Assembly: GCA_902521155.1 (NCBI GenBank)
Contig: CABYQR010000006.1
Location: forward strand, 1 to 51,930
Source of the DNA: an uncultured Alphaproteobacteria bacterium
GTDB taxonomy: Bacteria > Pseudomonadota > Alphaproteobacteria > HIMB59
DNA: 51,930 nt
Reading direction: 5' to 3'
Part shown: piece by piece, positions 43,438 through 51,930 of the stretch
Position numbering within the stretch: position 1 is the stretch's first letter
Layout of the letters: each line of letters starts with the position of its first letter
Notes under the pieces: generated by a model
Databases searched by the model: none
What the model saw: only the letters and a program-made list of their open reading frames with translations
Told to the model about the DNA's origin: nothing
Translations under genes and position numbers: made by a program

Positions 43438-44772
43438 ATATTCTCTTTCCCAGGCAGTTATAATTTTGTTATAGGCATTAACTTCTAGATCTTTTATAGA
43501 ACAAAATAATTCAATAAAAGTTTGACCAAAAATTTCTTTCGCTTCTTTTGAACGAGAAAAAATATCAATTGATTGATAAATACTTTCAGTTAAGGACACA
43601 TTTACATTATAGGCGGCCTTAGTAGTTTCTTGTGTTGCCTTAATCTTTTTTTTCATTCCTAAGTAACCAGCACTTAAGGTAGCAGCAATAGCTAAATAAG
43701 GATTCACGTCTGAACCACATAGTCTATTTTCTATCCTTGCTTGACTGGCTGAGACAAAATTAGGAACTCTAAAACCACATGTTCTATTTTCAAACCCCCA
43801 ATTGAGGTTAAAAGGAGTACCTTCCTCCCAATAGCCTCTGAGACGCTTAAAAGAATTAACGTTTGGAGCAAACAGAGGTAAGAAAGCCTTAGAGTACTTT
43901 TGCAATCCTCCAAGATAATGATCAAAATATCTTGTAGTTTTTAAATCTTTATTCACAAAAGCTGGTTTACCTTTTTTAAGAATTGATTGATGGATATGCA
44001 TTGAGTTACCAGGGGAGTCTTCTAAAGGCTTAGCCATAAATGTTCCATATAAATTATGTTTTAGGGCAGTTTGTCTAAGAGTTCTTTTAAATAAAAAAAC
44101 TTGGTCAGCTAAATCAAGTGGATTACCATGCTTAAAGTTAATTTCCATTTGTGCGGGTCCATCCTCATGGTTGATATTTTCTACTTCAAGCTCTTGAGCT
44201 TCACAATAATCATATAAATCTTCAAAGATATGATCAAATTCATTAATTGCATCTATTCCATAAGATTGGTTGCCTTTTTCTATTCTTCCAGATTGGCCAG
44301 CAGGTGTTTCTAGGGGGTAGTCAGGATCATTATTTTTTTTAACAAGATAAAATTCTATTTCAGGTGCTATAATAGGTTCTAACCCCATATCTCTATATAA
44401 CCCTATTACTCTCTTAAGAATTCCTCGAGAATATACCTCAATTTCATTATTATTTCTGTCAACTGCATCGCAAATAATTTGTGCAGTAGGTTCTTCATAC
44501 CAGGGTACTACTTTTAAAGTATTAAAATCTGGCTTTAAAATAAAATCCCCATCTGTTGGATTTAGTAATTGGTCGTCAATTGAATATGTAACACTTCTAG
44601 ATACGGCTAGTTTAAATAGAGCTAAAGGCAATCGCAAACCTCCTGACTCAAAAGAACTTAGAAATTTTTTAGTAGGAAGTATTTTTCCTCTTGGAATGCC
44701 TGAATTGTCAGGAATTAAACATTCAACTTCAGTAATTTTATTTTTTTTAAACCATTCAATATAATTATTCAT
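43420..44772 (-). CDS. puuA: Glutamine synthetase-like gamma-glutamylputrescine synthetase
   Basis: The 450-residue protein has the glutamine synthetase fold. The catalytic metal ligands are PEIEFYL at 137-143 with Glu138 and Glu140, Glu203 in NHEDGPAQMEIN, Glu210 nearby, and the His-rich GNSMHIHQS at 255-263. A short N-terminal domain of about 110 residues and the absence of the adenylylation-type tail fit GlnA3/PuuA-like enzymes. PuuA adds glutamate to putrescine. The assignment to putrescine rests on the neighbouring transporter and the divergent PuuB-like oxidase; other gamma-glutamylamines are possible. Confidence 0.85.
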   Translation of the reverse strand: MNNYIEWFKKNKITEVECLIPDNSGIPRGKILPTKKFLSSFESGGLRLPLALFKLAVSRSVTYSIDDQLLNPTDGDFILKPDFNTLKVVPWYEEPTAQIICDAVDRNNNEIEVYSRGILKRVIGLYRDMGLEPIIAPEIEFYLVKKNNDPDYPLETPAGQSGRIEKGNQSYGIDAINEFDHIFEDLYDYCEAQELEVENINHEDGPAQMEINFKHGNPLDLADQVFLFKRTLRQTALKHNLYGTFMAKPLEDSPGNSMHIHQSILKKGKPAFVNKDLKTTRYFDHYLGGLQKYSKAFLPLFAPNVNSFKRLRGYWEEGTPFNLNWGFENRTCGFRVPNFVSASQARIENRLCGSDVNPYLAIAATLSAGYLGMKKKIKATQETTKAAYNVNVSLTESIYQSIDIFSRSKEAKEIFGQTFIELFCSIKDLEVNAYNKIITAWEREYLLLNV

Positions 44773-44812
44773 TTATATAACTAACCTACAAAATTTGATA
44801 TTTATGTAACTG

Positions 44813-46099
44813 ATGGAATATTCAGATAACTACTATGTAAGAACAAAATCATACAAGGTTAATACTAACAGATTAACTGAATCGTTACAATGTGATGTTT
44901 GTATAATAGGGGGAGGGTTATCAGGTATCTCAACTGCCTATTATCTCAATAAAATCAACCCTAATTTAAAAATTATAGTATTAGAGAAAAATAAAATAGG
45001 TTGGGGGGCTTCTGGAAGAAATGGGGGCCAACTTCTTCATGATTTTTCAGGTAATTTTTCTTCACAAAAACATTCAAACGACGAACAAAAGCAATTATGG
45101 AATTTTACAATTGATGCAGTTAGAGAGGTTAAAAAAAATATTAAAGATTTAAATATCGAATGTGGTCTTATAGAAGGATATCTGCAAGCCGCAGTGACCA
45201 GGTCTCATGATGAAGAATTAAAAAAATATGTAGATTTGCTGAATAATAAATTCAAATATAATTCTGCCTCATATTTATCTAATCAAGAAATGAAGGATTA
45301 CTTTCAAAGTCCTTATTATAAATCAGCTATGTATGACTCAGAGTGTGGCCAAATACATCCTTTGAATTATTGTTTGGGTCTTGCAAAAGAATTGTCAAAG
45401 CAAAATAATTGCAAGATTTATGAGGACTCAACTGTAGAGTCTTATGAATCTAATAATCAGGTTAAAGTTAAATTAAATAATGGCTCCACTGTCACTGCAG
45501 ATAAGATGATATTGTGTTGTAATGCCTATATTGGAAATTTAAACAAAGAGCTTCGAAGAAAAATTATGCCTGTTAAAACATATGTTTCAGCATTTACTAA
45601 TATACCAAAAGAAGAATTAAATAAATTTTTTAAAAAACAAATAACTGTGGGAGATATGCTGTTTGTATTAAATTATTTTAGACTTGATAAAGATGACAAC
45701 CTTATATTTGGCGGAGGAGTGAGTTATTCAAATGTCGACCCAGTCAACTTAGAGGAGTCTCTAAAAAAAAGCGTTAGAAAGATTTTACCAGGTTTAGAAA
45801 AATATAAAGCTTGGTGCACCTGGAGTGGCCATGTGGCTATAACAGTAAATAGGTTACCTCACATTGGTGCAATAGATAATAATATCCTTTTTGCTCAAGG
45901 TTATTCTGGTCATGGGCTCGCAATAACAACAATGGTTGGTAAAATGCTTGCTAAAGTTATTTCTTCTCAGGATAGTAGTTTTGAGTTATTTAGAAAGTTT
46001 GAACATCAAAATTTTCCAGGATTTGGAGTTATAGATACACCACTATTAGTATTAGCAATGAGCTACTTCAAACTCAAAGATCTATTAAGTTTTAAATAG
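44813..46099 (+). CDS. puuB: FAD-dependent gamma-glutamylputrescine oxidase-like protein
   Basis: The 428-residue flavoprotein has the DAO fold: IIGGGLSGISTAYYL starting at 31, LEKNKIGWGASGRNGGQL ending near 74, and late segments WSGHVAITVNRLPHIGA and YSGHGLAITTMVGKML. PuuB oxidises the amine of gamma-glutamylputrescine to an aldehyde. Divergent orientation with the glutamine synthetase-like gene, 40 bases between starts, supports the pairing. PuuC (aldehyde dehydrogenase) and PuuD (hydrolase) are not in the window. It overlaps the next convergent gene by 15 bases. Confidence 0.85.
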   Translation: MEYSDNYYVRTKSYKVNTNRLTESLQCDVCIIGGGLSGISTAYYLNKINPNLKIIVLEKNKIGWGASGRNGGQLLHDFSGNFSSQKHSNDEQKQLWNFTIDAVREVKKNIKDLNIECGLIEGYLQAAVTRSHDEELKKYVDLLNNKFKYNSASYLSNQEMKDYFQSPYYKSAMYDSECGQIHPLNYCLGLAKELSKQNNCKIYEDSTVESYESNNQVKVKLNNGSTVTADKMILCCNAYIGNLNKELRRKIMPVKTYVSAFTNIPKEELNKFFKKQITVGDMLFVLNYFRLDKDDNLIFGGGVSYSNVDPVNLEESLKKSVRKILPGLEKYKAWCTWSGHVAITVNRLPHIGAIDNNILFAQGYSGHGLAITTMVGKMLAKVISSQDSSFELFRKFEHQNFPGFGVIDTPLLVLAMSYFKLKDLLSFK

Positions 46100-47350
46100 C
46101 TTATTTTTCCCTAAAACTAGATTTGGATCTAAGTGCTTCTTAAATTTTTTAAGAAATTCATAATAATTTTTAGATTTATATTTTATTAGAAGTTTATTTT
46201 TTAAAACTCCAAGGCCATGTTCTGCGGCTATACTTCCATCACATGTGATTGTTAAGTCATATATAAACTTAGATAATAAGTTAATATTTTTTTTTGTATT
46301 AGGTTCAACTTTAAAATTACAATGTAAATTACCATCTCCTAAATGTCCAAAAAAATAAGGAGTAAAGATTTTATTTATTTGAATGAACTTATTTACTTCT
46401 TTAGTAAAATAACTCCATTTATTTATAGGTAAACAAATATCGAATTTTTGCAGAAAATTATATTTAGATTGATTGTAAACTAGTTCTTCCCTTTTACTCC
46501 ATATCCAAGATTTAGAAAAATTTCTTTCAATTTTCAAAATTTTAAGATTATCAAATATTTTTTGTTTTTTTATATTATTTAGGAAATTAATTTTGTGATT
46601 TGAACTAAATTCTATTATTAAATGATAATTAGATTTCTTTTTAAATAAATAATAACTAGGAATTGGAAATATTATTTCAAAGCTTATTAGATCATCATAG
46701 TGATCATTTCTTAAATTTTTCAATAACTTATTTGCCTTAGCTAGATTATCAATTTTAACTAAATAAGTTGTTTTATATTTCTTTTTAGGAAGTAGTTTTA
46801 AATTAGCTTTAGTAATTGTTCCAAATATACCCTCAGATCCACAAAATATTTTCCATAGCTTTGGCCCAAAATTATCTTTTTTTAATTTACTTTGGAAATC
46901 TAGAATTGTTCCATCGCTTAATACAACTTCTAATCCGTTAATATGATCTTCTATATTTCCATATTTTAATGTTTGCAACCCCCCTACGTTAGTTGAAATA
47001 TTGCCACCAATGGTACATTTGTCACTAGGAGCAATATTTACTGGAAATATTAACCCTTTTTTAGATGATTCATTTTGTATTTTTTTGAGTTTTGTGCCTG
47101 CTTGAGCCGTAACAATCATATTTTCTTTATCTATTTCTTCAATTTTATTCATTTCTTTAAAATCAATAAACATATTAAGACTTTTAGATTGACCTTTAGT
47201 TCCTTCTACTCGATTTGTTTCACCTCCTAAGGGAATAATATTAATTTTTTTTTTATTACAAAATTTCATTATTGTTGAAACATCTTTTGTATTTCGAGGA
47301 AGAGCTTTTAATTCATTATCTTTTTGTATTACCTTAAAGGGATATTTCAT
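46085..47350 (-). CDS. FAD-binding oxidase/dehydrogenase (GlcD/D-2-hydroxyacid type)
   Basis: The 421-residue protein has a PCMH-type FAD-binding domain with CTIGGNISTNVGGLQTLKYG near 112-131 and a C-terminal region with GHLGDGNLHCNF and EHGLGVLKN, as in GlcD and D-2-hydroxyglutarate dehydrogenases. These oxidise D-2-hydroxyacids. The substrate cannot be told from sequence; D-2-hydroxyglutarate or D-lactate are candidates. It is coupled to tsaC by an ATGA overlap, an arrangement also seen in other alphaproteobacteria. Confidence 0.86.
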   Translation of the reverse strand: MKYPFKVIQKDNELKALPRNTKDVSTIMKFCNKKKINIIPLGGETNRVEGTKGQSKSLNMFIDFKEMNKIEEIDKENMIVTAQAGTKLKKIQNESSKKGLIFPVNIAPSDKCTIGGNISTNVGGLQTLKYGNIEDHINGLEVVLSDGTILDFQSKLKKDNFGPKLWKIFCGSEGIFGTITKANLKLLPKKKYKTTYLVKIDNLAKANKLLKNLRNDHYDDLISFEIIFPIPSYYLFKKKSNYHLIIEFSSNHKINFLNNIKKQKIFDNLKILKIERNFSKSWIWSKREELVYNQSKYNFLQKFDICLPINKWSYFTKEVNKFIQINKIFTPYFFGHLGDGNLHCNFKVEPNTKKNINLLSKFIYDLTITCDGSIAAEHGLGVLKNKLLIKYKSKNYYEFLKKFKKHLDPNLVLGKNKLFKT

Positions 47351-48285
47351 TTTGAAGCTTTTTTAAGCCTATCATTAATAGCTATCCCAAGATCATACTC
47401 AGGAATAGGAGCCATACTAATAGTTTTATAATTTTTATTTTTATCAGCCAAAAAAATAAAATGGTATAGGTTTTTTGCAGCTTCATTCAAATTTGATATT
47501 TTACTGAGATTTTTAAATTGACCTCTTTTATCTTTACCAAAATTAATAAATGCACTGTTTTTTTTAAATCCTCTTTGATTTAAAAATATTTTCTTCTTTG
47601 GTGAATAATGTTTTTTAGAAGTGCCCGAAAAGCTTTTTTTATTTTTACCTTGAAAAATTTCAATATATGGAAGAAATTTTAATATATTTTTTATATTAAT
47701 CTTACCTGGTCTGATAATTTCTAATTTTTTATTAGTAATTTTAATCAGAGTAGACTCCAACCCAATATTACATTTACCATCATCAACTATTAATAAATTA
47801 GTTTCTCTAAATTGATCAAAAACCATATTAGCATTTATTGGACTTAATTTTTTAAATCTATTAGCAGATGGCATAACAATTGGTTTTCCTAAGATGTTTA
47901 TAATATTTTGGGAAAATATATTTTTGGGGACACGAACTGCACAATTCTCTTTTTGGGTTAATTGAAAAGGTATTTTTTTTGATTTCCTCTTTAAAATTAA
48001 AGTTAAAGGTCCCGGCCAAAATTGCTCAGCTAGAATGAGATTTTCATTATTTAAATGGAAATATTTCTTTACCATCTCCAAATTTGAGCAGTGAAATATC
48101 AACTTTTTATTTAAGGGTCGTTTTTTAAGTTTATATATTTTTCTGGCAGAAATTATACTTGTACCTATTCCAGCTAAACCATAAACAGTCTCAGTAGGTA
48201 GTACGACTAATTCCTTCTTTGTAAGCTTCTCTTTAATAAATTTTAAAAGGTTTTTACTATTATTTTTTTTAACGATAGTGGGCAT
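47347..48285 (-). CDS. tsaC: L-threonylcarbamoyladenylate synthase (Sua5/TsaC type)
   Basis: The enzyme makes threonylcarbamoyl-AMP for the t6A modification of ANN-decoding tRNAs. The YrdC-type core shows PTETVYGLAG at 30-39, KKRPLNKKL near 54-62, WPGPLTLIL and the CAVRVPKN block, and VDDGKCNIGLESTLI later. The 312 residues include the extra C-terminal domain of the Sua5 form, after the SGTSKKHYSPKKK linker. It is the first gene of a two-gene minus-strand unit, divergent from glmU with 65 bases between. Confidence 0.93.
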   Translation of the reverse strand: MPTIVKKNNSKNLLKFIKEKLTKKELVVLPTETVYGLAGIGTSIISARKIYKLKKRPLNKKLIFHCSNLEMVKKYFHLNNENLILAEQFWPGPLTLILKRKSKKIPFQLTQKENCAVRVPKNIFSQNIINILGKPIVMPSANRFKKLSPINANMVFDQFRETNLLIVDDGKCNIGLESTLIKITNKKLEIIRPGKINIKNILKFLPYIEIFQGKNKKSFSGTSKKHYSPKKKIFLNQRGFKKNSAFINFGKDKRGQFKNLSKISNLNEAAKNLYHFIFLADKNKNYKTISMAPIPEYDLGIAINDRLKKASK

Positions 48286-48350
48286 AATTTACATAATTAG
48301 ATATATTTTTAGTGTAAAGCTGCAATCATTTAATATTATTTTACATCTTT

Positions 48351-49640
48351 ATGAAAATTTGTGCCATTATTCTTTCAGCGGGTAAGAGTAAAAGATTTAA
48401 ATCCTCTATTCCTAAGTTCATGCATAATTTATCTGGTCTGCCAATTGTGGACTACAATATTAATCTTCTTAAAAAAATAAAGAAAATTACTAAATTTGAA
48501 ATTATTTCTAATAAAGAAAACTTAAATTATTTCCAAGATAAAGGTTATTCACCTTTTAAGCAAAATCCTGTTGATGGAACGGGAGGCGCAGTTAGACAAT
48601 TTTATAAAAAAAATAACAAATATGACTATTACCTTGTCATGCTATCAGATACCCCAGTTTTTGATTATAAAGTCATAAGTGATTTTTTAAATAAATCAGT
48701 AAAGACAAATTCAGATATTAGTGTTCTTTCACAAAATATTTCTAATCCCAAGGGATATGGAAGATTAATCCTAAACAATAAAAAACTTGTCAGAATTATT
48801 GAAGAGAATGACTGTGATAATATTCAAAAAAAAATTAATTTAGTTAACACAGGTATATTTATGATATCAAAGAGAGCAATTTCTAATATAAACCTCATAA
48901 AAAAAAATCCTAATAAGAAAGAATACTACATCACTGATCTAATCGATATTTGTAATAATAAAAATTTAAATTTAATGACAATTGTTAACTCTGGTATCCC
49001 AATTCAAGGAATTAACAGCGTAAAGGAATTAAATGATTTAGAAATTTTATCTCAAAATTATATTAAAAATAAAATTATGGAGTCTGGAGTAAGAATATAC
49101 CAGCCTGAAACAGTGTATATTGAGAATGACGTCAGTATTGAAAAGGGTGTTGTTATTGAACCAAACGTAGTAATACGCAGAGGTGTAAAAATAAAAAAAG
49201 ATACAATAGTTAAATCATTTTCTTACTTAGAAGATTGCAGAATAGGTAAAAATTGTTCTATAGGACCCTTTGCGAGAGTCAGACCTTCGTCTGATTTACA
49301 AGACCAAATTAAAATTGGAAATTTTGTTGAAATAAAAAAATCCAAATTGTCAACTGGGGTTAAGATTAATCATTTATCTTATATTGGTGACACAGTAGTT
49401 GGAAAAAATTCTAATATTGGTGCAGGCACAATTACTTGTAATTATGATGGAAGAAACAAATTATCCTGTCTAATTGGAGATAATTGTTTTATTGGCTCTA
49501 ACTCTTCCATCATAGCCCCTGTAAAAATAGGAAGTAGTGCTTATGTAGCTGCAGGATCAGTAATTACAAAAAATATCTCTAAAGGATATTTTGCAATTAG
49601 TAGACCAAAGCAAAAAAATATTAAAAATAAAATAAAATAA
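48351..49640 (+). CDS. glmU: Bifunctional UDP-GlcNAc pyrophosphorylase/GlcN-1-P acetyltransferase GlmU
   Basis: GlmU acetylates glucosamine-1-phosphate and then forms UDP-GlcNAc. The N-terminal uridylyltransferase domain begins LSAGKSKRFKSSIPKFMH at 8-25, an altered form of the LAAGxGTRMxSxxPKxL motif, and continues with DGTGGA and NTGIF. The C-terminal left-handed beta-helix shows hexapeptide repeats and KINHLSYIGD with the catalytic His341, then NIGAGTITCNYDG near 355-367. The 429 residues are slightly short. It shares a base with the glmS start (TAATG). Confidence 0.95.
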   Translation: MKICAIILSAGKSKRFKSSIPKFMHNLSGLPIVDYNINLLKKIKKITKFEIISNKENLNYFQDKGYSPFKQNPVDGTGGAVRQFYKKNNKYDYYLVMLSDTPVFDYKVISDFLNKSVKTNSDISVLSQNISNPKGYGRLILNNKKLVRIIEENDCDNIQKKINLVNTGIFMISKRAISNINLIKKNPNKKEYYITDLIDICNNKNLNLMTIVNSGIPIQGINSVKELNDLEILSQNYIKNKIMESGVRIYQPETVYIENDVSIEKGVVIEPNVVIRRGVKIKKDTIVKSFSYLEDCRIGKNCSIGPFARVRPSSDLQDQIKIGNFVEIKKSKLSTGVKINHLSYIGDTVVGKNSNIGAGTITCNYDGRNKLSCLIGDNCFIGSNSSIIAPVKIGSSAYVAAGSVITKNISKGYFAISRPKQKNIKNKIK

Positions 49641-51442
49641 TGTGTGGTATAGTAGGAATATTAAAATCTAATTCTTTAAAAAACGAAGCTATTGATATCC
49701 TAAAAAAGTTAGAATATCGTGGTTACGACTCAGCTGGCATTTCACTATTCGAAAAAAATAGAATTAGAACCATTAAAAGTATTGGAAAAATCTCTGAGCT
49801 TGAAAAAAAATCAAAAAAATTTTCAGATAAAAATTTTACCGGAATTATAGGTCATACTAGATGGGCCACACATGGTATAGTTAATAGAAATAATGCACAT
49901 CCTTTCTCTGATGAAAATCTAACTTTAGTTTGCAATGGAATTATCGAAAATTATTTAAAGATACAAAATAGATATATTGATATCCCAAGTCATATTCAGT
50001 CAGATACAGAAGTTAGCTTTTATTTTCTAAGCTATTTACTAAATAAATATAAAAACCCCGATGAAGCAATTAAGACTTTTTTAAAGACCATAAAAGGAAA
50101 TTATGCATTTGTAATATTCATAAAAAAAAATAACAGCTTTTATTTACTGAAAAATGGGAGTCCTATTTCTTTATCCCATAAAAATAAATCATTTTATGTC
50201 TGTTCAGACTCTTCAATTTTATCTAACTACCACAATAAAATTTATCACTTAAAGGATGGTGATATTGTAAAAATTAATAACGGCAATATTAAAAAATTGA
50301 ATAATAATTCTAAAATTAGTTTCGAAGATAATTCAGTATCACAAAATCCTTATGATAAGGGTAAATTCCAACACTACATGCTAAAAGAAATTCATGAACA
50401 GCCCAAAGTACTTAAAGACACTCAGCTAATATATGGCTCTGAATTCTTCATTGACTTTAAGGCTAAATTCGAAAACTTATTTAATGTAGATAAGCTAGTA
50501 TTGGTGGGATGCGGAACTGCTTACCATGCCTGCATGATAGGGGAATATTATTTTAATAAATTCACTAATTTGGATGTATCTTCTGAATTAGCATCTGAAC
50601 TACGATACAAAAATATAAGCAATAACAATAAAACTTTATATATTTTCATATCTCAATCTGGAGAAACTATGGATACCCTAATGGCATTAAAATATATTAA
50701 AAAATACAAGCACAGATCAATTATTATTACGAATTCTCTTCAAAGTAGCATGGTTAGAGAAGCAGATGTAACTATACCTACTTATGCTCAAAAGGAAGTT
50801 GGTGTAGCATCAACAAAAGCATTTACTTGTCAGATCTTGAGCTTAGCAAATTTATCATTAGAAGTAGGTAAAATGAATAAGGTTATTTCTCATATAGATT
50901 ACAAAAAAAATATAAAAATTTTAAATTTATTACCAGTAAAATTGAAAAATCTTATTAAAGACTTTACTCCAATAGCAAAATACCTTGCCAAAAAAATTAG
51001 TTTAGTAAATTCTTGTTATTTTATAGGAAGAAATATTTCCTACCCCATTGCATTAGAGGGCTCATTAAAATTGAAAGAGATTTCATATATGCACAGCGAA
51101 GGTTTCCCTGGTGGTGAGATGAAGCATGGTCCTATTGCGTTAATCGATAAAGATACAATGACAGTATGCATTAATCCAAATAATGAGCTCTATGAGAAAT
51201 CTTTATCAAATGCTCAAGAAATTTCGGCAAGAAATGGAAAAACCATTATACTCACTAGTGCAAAAAGAACAAAGAAAGCAGGAACAGAAATGAAAGTTCC
51301 CAATCTACCCAAGGAAAACTTTATTGACACACCTTTCATTTATTCTATTCCCCTCCAATTAATTTCATATTATTTTGCTCTTAATGAAGGCACTGATATT
51401 GATCAACCAAGAAATCTTGCAAAATCTGTCACTGTTGAGTAG
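49640..51442 (+). CDS. glmS: Glutamine-fructose-6-phosphate aminotransferase GlmS
   Basis: GlmS makes glucosamine-6-phosphate from fructose-6-phosphate and glutamine, feeding GlmM and GlmU. The N-terminal Ntn glutaminase begins MCGIVGIL with nucleophile Cys2, followed by GYDSAGISL and HTRWATHG. The C-terminal SIS domains show VLVGCGTAYHACM, SQSGETMDTL, KEVGVASTKAFTCQ and the end DQPRNLAKSVTVE. The 600 residues are full length. No glmS ribozyme or leader is visible; the ATG overlaps the glmU stop, so coupling sets its expression. Confidence 0.98.
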   Translation: MCGIVGILKSNSLKNEAIDILKKLEYRGYDSAGISLFEKNRIRTIKSIGKISELEKKSKKFSDKNFTGIIGHTRWATHGIVNRNNAHPFSDENLTLVCNGIIENYLKIQNRYIDIPSHIQSDTEVSFYFLSYLLNKYKNPDEAIKTFLKTIKGNYAFVIFIKKNNSFYLLKNGSPISLSHKNKSFYVCSDSSILSNYHNKIYHLKDGDIVKINNGNIKKLNNNSKISFEDNSVSQNPYDKGKFQHYMLKEIHEQPKVLKDTQLIYGSEFFIDFKAKFENLFNVDKLVLVGCGTAYHACMIGEYYFNKFTNLDVSSELASELRYKNISNNNKTLYIFISQSGETMDTLMALKYIKKYKHRSIIITNSLQSSMVREADVTIPTYAQKEVGVASTKAFTCQILSLANLSLEVGKMNKVISHIDYKKNIKILNLLPVKLKNLIKDFTPIAKYLAKKISLVNSCYFIGRNISYPIALEGSLKLKEISYMHSEGFPGGEMKHGPIALIDKDTMTVCINPNNELYEKSLSNAQEISARNGKTIILTSAKRTKKAGTEMKVPNLPKENFIDTPFIYSIPLQLISYYFALNEGTDIDQPRNLAKSVTVE

Positions 51443-51446
51443 ATAG

Positions 51447-51930
51447 ATGAGTTTTAATAATTCAATTGTAGATAATTATATCTTAGCCTCTATCTTAGAG
51501 GTTTCTAATTATTCCAATGTCAAACTGACTAAAAAAACTATTTATAAAAATAATTATCAATATTTTTTTATGCCTTCAAATATGATAAATGATAATTTTG
51601 ATCATCATCCTTTGGATACTTACGGTATAATTAATAAATCAAAACTCTTAATGAGAGAGCCCATTACCGGAGATCAAATTTCTTATATTATTAATAATAC
51701 TGAATTTACTAGTACAAATGAAACTTCGGGCCTTGTTATTGAGACGAAAATTTCAAAAATTTTTTATCTTTATGAAATTGAGAATATGCCTCATAAATAT
51801 GCAAATTCTATTTTTACAAATTTAAAATCTAAAAATATCAATATAGTTTTCCCAAGCAACGATATAATTCATGTAATTTCTGATAATATTAATAATTTAA
51901 ATAAATATGTTAAAAAGTTATCAAATAAAA
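51447..51930 (+). CDS. Unknown protein, partial, cut by the window end
   Basis: An ATG 4 bases after glmS opens a frame that stays open to the window end, 161 codons without a stop. It begins MSFNNSIVDNYILASI. The last third (GLVIETKISKIFYLYEIENMPHKYANSIF) alternates strand and helix in a way that recalls an ACT-like domain, but I recognise no clear family and give it no function. Base and codon use match the neighbours. It probably belongs to the glmU-glmS transcript. Confidence 0.6.
   Translation, partial: MSFNNSIVDNYILASILEVSNYSNVKLTKKTIYKNNYQYFFMPSNMINDNFDHHPLDTYGIINKSKLLMREPITGDQISYIINNTEFTSTNETSGLVIETKISKIFYLYEIENMPHKYANSIFTNLKSKNINIVFPSNDIIHVISDNINNLNKYVKKLSNK

Noticed and set aside
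1-51930. tRNA, rRNA, CRISPR arrays, insertion sequences and prophage
   Set aside because: No gap is long enough for an array or an rRNA gene, the gaps show no tRNA cloverleaf, and no transposase, integrase or phage gene was recognised.

Overview
The window is a gene-dense, strongly AT-rich stretch from a streamlined alphaproteobacterium, most likely a free-living marine lineage with a small genome. The alphaproteobacterial signs are a TrcR (DUF1013) cell-cycle regulator, the tolQRAB-pal-cpoB-tilS-ftsH-glmM order, hisZ next to purA, an RluA-family pseudouridine synthase next to rpoH, and an FtsZ tail of the TPSYLRKGSGQ type. Streamlining shows in near-total coding density: genes abut or overlap by 1, 4 or 8 bases, convergent genes often overlap at their 3' ends, and many genes start with TTG. 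TGA is used as a stop. No gap between genes exceeds 130 bases. I found no tRNA, rRNA, CRISPR, insertion sequence or prophage, and I cannot name the genus from sequence alone.

Layout. (1) 1-1810: cyclopropane fatty acid synthase and a DUF3833 lipoprotein. (2) 1797-7917, minus strand: tkt-gap-fba-efp-suhB-rpmE-trcR, joining central carbon metabolism, translation and a cell-cycle regulator in one run; pgk is absent. (3) 7953-9906: a coiled-coil protein, zapA, 5-formyl-THF cyclo-ligase and a YmdB-type phosphoesterase. (4) 9910-20513: yebC, a small Hjc-like PD-(D/E)XK nuclease candidate, the Tol-Pal system, tilS, ftsH and glmM. (5) 20503-24101: a shortened hisZ, purA, and on the minus strand an RluA-family synthase plus rpoH. 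(6) 24109-32781: the distal half of the division and cell-wall (dcw) cluster, murG-murC-murB-ddl-ftsQ-ftsA-ftsZ-lpxC. (7) 32778-34815: fumC and gpmA. (8) 34820-46099: a basic amino acid and polyamine island with a LysE-type exporter, two saccharopine dehydrogenases, agmatine deiminase, N-carbamoylputrescine amidase, a PotFABC-type transporter, and PuuA- and PuuB-like enzymes. (9) 46085-51930: a GlcD-type FAD dehydrogenase with tsaC, then glmU-glmS and a partial unknown gene.

How the genes work together. GlmS, GlmM and GlmU form the whole route from fructose-6-phosphate to UDP-GlcNAc, which LpxC (lipid A) and MurB/C/G (peptidoglycan) draw on. ZapA, FtsQ, FtsA and FtsZ build the divisome and Tol-Pal constricts the outer membrane. 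The polyamine island would import putrescine-like compounds, convert agmatine to putrescine, and feed it into gamma-glutamylation.

The most interesting spot is 10643-10978. A 111-residue protein with an E-D-ExK layout like archaeal Hjc Holliday junction resolvases sits between yebC and tolQ, where relatives usually carry ruvC-ruvA-ruvB-ybgC. It could be a replacement resolvase, but that is inference and needs a whole-genome check.
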